From an uncultured Eubacteriales bacterium (GTDB taxonomy: Bacteria; Bacillota; Clostridia; Oscillospirales; CAG-272), in NCBI GenBank assembly GCA_900554225.1, contig USGH01000090.1, positions 1 through 9,454 on the forward strand: DNA of 9,454 bases, written 5' to 3'. This document shows, piece by piece, positions 6,191-9,454 of this stretch. A program made the position numbers and the translations under genes. The notes beneath the pieces are model-generated. The model was not told the origin of the DNA. It made no database searches and saw only the letters and a list, made by a program, of their open reading frames with translations. How positions within the stretch are numbered: the stretch's first letter is position 1; every line of letters begins with the position of its first letter.

Positions 6191-8791
6191 TCAGGACAAG
6201 AGCTTTTTCCACGCATAGATGAGGTTCAGTGCCTCAATGGGCGTCAGGGTGTTGATGTCCGTTTTTTGAAGCCGGTTCTTGATCTCATCCGCGGCAGCAT
6301 CCGTGAATGTCAGAGCAAGCGGCGCGTCCGATTCCGGTTTTTTTGCCCCTTTTGGCGGCTTCACGGCATTTTTGTCCTCGGATTCCAGTGTTTTCAGAAT
6401 CTCGCGTGCCCGTCTGGTGACCTCTGCGGGGACTCCGGCAAGGCGCGCCACCTCAATGCCGTAGCTGTCGTCCGTCGGTCCTCGGACGATCTTGCGCAAA
6501 AACGTGATGTCCTCGCCGCGCTTTTTTGCCGCGACATGGTAGTTTACCACACCGGACAATTCTTCCTCCAGCACCGTCAGCTCGTGATAGTGGGTTGCGA
6601 ACATCGTCTTTGCACCGATCTTTCGGCTTGCCGTGTATTCCGCAACGGCGCGTGCAATGCTCATACCGTCGTAGGTGCTCGTTCCCCGGCCGATCTCGTC
6701 GTAGATGATGAAGCTGCGCCGGGTGGCGTTTGCCAATATGTAGGCGACCTCCTTCATCTCCAGCATGAACGTGGACTGTCCCGATGCCAGATCGTCCGAT
6801 GCACCTACCCGGGTGAACAGCTTGTCCACGATCCCGATATGTGCTTCCGCCGCCGGGACAAAGGAGCCGAGCTGTGCCATCAGAACGATCAGCGCGACCT
6901 GCCGCATATAGGTCGATTTTCCCGCCATATTCGGACCCGTGATGAGCATGAGCGCGTCTCCGCCGGTGTTCAACGCGGTATCGTTCGGAACAAAGTAGGA
7001 GTCCTTCACAAACTGCTCCACCACCGGGTGCCTGCCGTCCGTGATCCGGATCTCATCGCTGTAATCGACCTCCGGGCAGACGTAGTTGTAGAGCGACGCC
7101 GCCTCCGCAAGGGATATATATACGTCCAGTCGGGCAAGCGCGTCCGCACAGGTCCGGATCCGTCCCGCTTCCCGGGCAACGGCACTGCGCAGCTCCACAA
7201 AAATATCGTATTCCAGTCCCTTGAGCTTGTCCTCCGCGCCGAGAATGGTCGCCTCCATCTCCTTCAGACCGTCCGTGATGTACCGTTCCTTGTCGGATAG
7301 GGTCTGCTTGCGGACGTATCCCTCCGGTGCCTGCTCCGCAGCGGAACGGGGCAGCTCAATGTAGTAGCCGAATACGCGGTTGTAGCCGATCTTCAGCCCC
7401 TTGATCCCGGTTTTTTCCCGCTCGGCAGCCTCAGTTTCGCGGATCCAGTCCTTGCCGTTGGTCATGATATACCGGAGCTGATCCACGTCCTCATTGTAGC
7501 CGTCCTTCAGGATGCCGCCCTCCCGGATCACAAACGGCGGATTGTCCACCACCGCTTCGTCGATCATCCGGTATACATCGTCCAACGGGTCGAGATCCTC
7601 ATAGACGGACGACAGCTCACCGCCGGAGGGAACGTGAAATTCCGCCAGCAGTTCCCGCAGCTGCGGTATGATTCCCAGCGTCTGAGCGATTGCGCGCAGA
7701 TCCCGTCCGCCGGCCGTCTGGTATGTCACCTTGGTGATCAGCCGTTCGAGATCGAGTACCCGCGACAACAGATCCCGGATCTCCTCCCGCAGCATGAAAT
7801 TGCCGACGAGTGCTTCTACCGCCTGCTGTCTTGCCAGAATCTGTACCGCGTTCGTCAGAGGATGCTCGATCCGGTTTTTGAGCATACGTGCGCCCATCGC
7901 GGTTTCCGTTTTATCGAGAACCCAGAGGAGCGATCCTTTTTTATCCTTGGTCAGCATCGTCTCGCACAGCTCAAGATTCCGACGTGTGGCAAAATCCATT
8001 TCGAGAAACTGCGACGCTTCGTAGACGTGCAGATTCTTGATGTAGGAAATGTCCGTCATCTGTGTTTCCGCGATATAGGTAAGGGCGGCGCCGATTGCTA
8101 CACGCGCACTCCGGGATACGCCGTCGAGGACGGAGGGATCAAACTGTACGTCCGTTTTGGCAAGGGCATCCTCCTCCGCGAAATACCGGATCGCACCCTC
8201 GGACAGCGATATGTTCTGCCGTTCCTGACAATACGCAGCGACCTTCGGCAGGGCGGTGAGGGAGGTGTTTACAAGAATCTCCCGCGGCGCATAGGTGGAC
8301 AGCTCCGTGACCAGTGTGTCCTCCCCGTCCTCCGCCGCAAATGCCGTCGCACAGATATACGCCGTCGAGATGTCGCAGAACGATACGCCAATCACGTCTG
8401 CGCCGATGTAGATGGTGCAGAGGTAGTTGTTCACCTTGTCGTTGAGAAGATCCGTTTCGATCAGCGTCCCTGGCGTGATGATCCGGATGACCTCCCGCTT
8501 TACGAGATTTTTCGCCGTCTTCGGATCCTCCACCTGCTCACAGATCGCCACCTTGTAGCCGCGCTCGATCAGCTTGCCGATATACCCCTCGCAGGAGTGA
8601 TAGGGGACACCGCACATGGGCGCACGTTCGTCCTCTCCGCAGTCTCTGCCGGTCAGAGTCAGATCCAGCTCGGAGGAAGCGGTCAGCGCGTCGTCGTAGA
8701 ACATCTCGTAGAAGTCCCCGAGCCGGTAGAAAAGGATATAATCCTTGTATTGGTTTTTGATGTCAAAGTATTGCTGCATCATCGGCGTCAT
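6191..8791 (-). CDS. mutS: DNA mismatch repair protein MutS
   Basis: MutS recognises mispaired bases and small loops and recruits MutL with ATP. From the ATG at 8791 it has 866 residues, normal for MutS1. The mismatch-binding motif is GDFYEMF at 25-31, with F27 and E29 matching the intercalating Phe-x-Glu. The Walker A motif GPNMAGKST is at 619-627. STFMLEM, Walker B in DEIGRGTSTYDG (D698, E699) and ATHYHEL follow in order, then SYGIEVARLAGVP. The C-terminal helix pair (LTPIEALNLIYAWKKLL) is present. Codons upstream to 8920 are open, but the ATG at 8791 is chosen because a GAGGT lies seven bases before it and homology starts there. The clamp-binding pentapeptide, usually like QLSLF, reads PLALTF (824-829) and lacks the glutamine. 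The gene sits 155 bases after the YlbF-family gene and 134 before mutL. Confidence 0.97.
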   Translation of the reverse strand: MTPMMQQYFDIKNQYKDYILFYRLGDFYEMFYDDALTASSELDLTLTGRDCGEDERAPMCGVPYHSCEGYIGKLIERGYKVAICEQVEDPKTAKNLVKREVIRIITPGTLIETDLLNDKVNNYLCTIYIGADVIGVSFCDISTAYICATAFAAEDGEDTLVTELSTYAPREILVNTSLTALPKVAAYCQERQNISLSEGAIRYFAEEDALAKTDVQFDPSVLDGVSRSARVAIGAALTYIAETQMTDISYIKNLHVYEASQFLEMDFATRRNLELCETMLTKDKKGSLLWVLDKTETAMGARMLKNRIEHPLTNAVQILARQQAVEALVGNFMLREEIRDLLSRVLDLERLITKVTYQTAGGRDLRAIAQTLGIIPQLRELLAEFHVPSGGELSSVYEDLDPLDDVYRMIDEAVVDNPPFVIREGGILKDGYNEDVDQLRYIMTNGKDWIRETEAAEREKTGIKGLKIGYNRVFGYYIELPRSAAEQAPEGYVRKQTLSDKERYITDGLKEMEATILGAEDKLKGLEYDIFVELRSAVAREAGRIRTCADALARLDVYISLAEAASLYNYVCPEVDYSDEIRITDGRHPVVEQFVKDSYFVPNDTALNTGGDALMLITGPNMAGKSTYMRQVALIVLMAQLGSFVPAAEAHIGIVDKLFTRVGASDDLASGQSTFMLEMKEVAYILANATRRSFIIYDEIGRGTSTYDGMSIARAVAEYTASRKIGAKTMFATHYHELTVLEEELSGVVNYHVAAKKRGEDITFLRKIVRGPTDDSYGIEVARLAGVPAEVTRRAREILKTLESEDKNAVKPPKGAKKPESDAPLALTFTDAAADEIKNRLQKTDINTLTPIEALNLIYAWKKLLS

Positions 8792-8798
8792 GGGACAA

Positions 8799-8803
8799 AC
8801 CTC
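8799..8803 (-). promoter_or_regulatory. mutS ribosome binding site
   Basis: GAGGT on the minus strand, seven bases before the ATG at 8791, is the only good Shine-Dalgarno match near the start of MutS homology. It argues against the 43-residue upstream extension of the open frame. Confidence 0.7.
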
Positions 8804-8820
8804 GTGTGTGAATGAATGTT

Positions 8821-8877
8821 GGAAAAAGGGAAGACCGGAAAAGCCCTGCTCCGGATGCGGACGGCGGACTTTCCCGG
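8821..8877 (-). terminator. Hairpin with pyrimidine tail between the ylbF-like gene and mutS
   Basis: On the minus strand CCGGGAAAG (8877-8869) pairs with CTTTTCCGG (8843-8835) over nine positions with one G-U pair. The 25-base loop holds a small inner stem (TCCG-CATC-CGGA). A pyrimidine-rich tail with five consecutive T follows. This resembles an intrinsic terminator or attenuator about 30 bases ahead of the mutS ribosome binding site. The long loop and interrupted T run make it imperfect, so partial termination is as plausible as none. Confidence 0.35.
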
Positions 8878-8946
8878 CATATTCTCTCTGTGAGACGGAA
8901 GGCTTGCGTCGTCTTGACACAAAACCAATTGCAGATCAGCGTTTTC

Positions 8947-9432
8947 TCAGTGGTGGTGATGGCAGTCGCTGCCGCAGGAGGAGCAGTCATGCGCACACGG
9001 ACGCTTGCCGGTGATGACAAATTGCAGCTCACCGTAGACCTCGTTTGTCAGCGCGTCAAAGGCGTTCTTCGCGTCCACGTAAGCGACATAGACCGGATGT
9101 GCCACGATTGCGTTGTATAACGTGTCAATGCGGTCCTGGATCGTGTCGCGCAGATCGAGAGCCGCCTCGTCTTCGCCGTTTTTCGCGTACAGATCGGAGA
9201 GCAGATTCTGCTGCGTGTTGTATTCCGCGATCATCTGGTTCAGCTCGTCGCAGCTCTCATACGCCGCAATGCTCGATTCGATTGCCGCGCAGCGTGCGTC
9301 CGCCTTGATCAGCGCGCCGAGAGATGCGATAACTTCTTTCATTTCGGGGGTGAGAATTTCTTCCATGGGTTTGGTTCGGTTGTTGCGCTCCCGGGTTCTC
9401 TGGTTTTCGTCGGTTGCGTTGTTGTTGGTCAT
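8947..9432 (-). CDS. YlbF-family protein with Cys/His-rich C-terminal tail
   Basis: This small, mostly helical protein matches the YlbF/YmcA family. In Bacillus subtilis these proteins form a complex with YaaT that binds [4Fe-4S] clusters and affects RNase Y-dependent RNA processing, competence and sporulation. Family similarity runs from about residue 24 (EEILTPEMKEVIASLG) through the central AALDLRDTIQDRIDTLYNAIVAHP to YGELQFVITGKR. The tail has four cysteines spaced C-x3-C-x2-C-x3-C (146, 150, 153, 157) and ends in four histidines, fitting a metal or Fe-S site. The start is uncertain. The ATG at 9432 gives 161 residues with a polar N-terminus (TNNNATDENQ...) that looks unconserved. The ATG at 9366 gives 139 residues and starts where homology does. 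Neither has a clear ribosome binding site, and the frame stays open to the right edge. A TGA overlapping the first ATG could end an unseen upstream gene. Confidence 0.85.
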   Translation of the reverse strand: MTNNNATDENQRTRERNNRTKPMEEILTPEMKEVIASLGALIKADARCAAIESSIAAYESCDELNQMIAEYNTQQNLLSDLYAKNGEDEAALDLRDTIQDRIDTLYNAIVAHPVYVAYVDAKNAFDALTNEVYGELQFVITGKRPCAHDCSSCGSDCHHHH

Positions 9433-9454
9433 GGTGTTTGCGGCGTGGGGGTTT

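Noticed and set aside
6107..7300. Long open frame (397 codons) on the plus strand opposite mutS
   Set aside because: It lies antisense to well-conserved MutS including the Walker motifs, its translation resembles no family I recognise, and no ribosome binding site precedes it. GC-rich genes commonly leave such open antisense frames.
7634..8815. Second long plus-strand open frame (393 codons) opposite mutS
   Set aside because: Same reasons: it is fully covered by the N-terminal two thirds of MutS and has a composition expected of a reverse-complement shadow (many R, H and D).
8947..8961. Terminal HHHH of the YlbF-family protein as a cloning tag
   Set aside because: Only four histidines, encoded by mixed codons and continuous with a natural cysteine-rich tail. 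The surroundings are ordinary chromosome with no vector sequence.
1..9454. Defence island, mobile element or CRISPR system
   Set aside because: No transposase, integrase, nuclease-helicase, toxin-antitoxin pair or spaced repeat was seen. All supported genes are repair, tRNA modification, lipoate metabolism or a YlbF-family protein.

Overview
The window looks like a chromosomal piece of a GC-rich, Gram-positive anaerobe of the Clostridia type (Bacillota). This is inferred from three things: a YlbF-family protein beside mutS and mutL, an endonuclease-type MutL (the E. coli-type enzyme lacks that activity), and strong AGGAGG-like ribosome binding sites. The genus cannot be read from the sequence. 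No rRNA, tRNA, CRISPR array, insertion sequence or phage gene is visible. Every supported gene lies on the minus strand, so transcription runs from the right edge to the left edge.

Right part (about 9432 down to 3705) is a mismatch-repair block: a small YlbF-family protein with a cysteine/histidine-rich tail, then mutS, then mutL. Gaps of 155 and 134 bases separate them, and both gaps contain inverted repeats. MutL carries its nuclease motifs and a clamp-binding-like motif. It also has an unusually long low-complexity linker containing an uninterrupted run of eight C on the coding strand.

Middle to left part (3573 down to the edge) is a tightly packed set: tgt (queuosine tRNA modification), then lipoate-protein ligase lplA one base after the tgt stop, then a free-standing 81-residue E2-type lipoyl domain, then lipA (lipoyl synthase). 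Last comes the start of a second lipoate-protein ligase-like gene, whose ATG overlaps the lipA stop codon. These four lipoate genes make a coherent cassette: two ligase-family proteins to load a carrier, a minimal carrier domain, and the enzyme that inserts sulfur into octanoyl groups. No dehydrogenase E1, E2 catalytic core or E3 is in the window, so the client pathway is unknown.

The first roughly 80 bases are nearly pure runs of C and G. They look like assembly or sequencing noise at a contig end, and the second ligase gene loses its family motif just before reaching them. The strongest candidate for something less ordinary is the lipoate cassette built around the solitary lipoyl domain. 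Most of the rest is standard housekeeping content.
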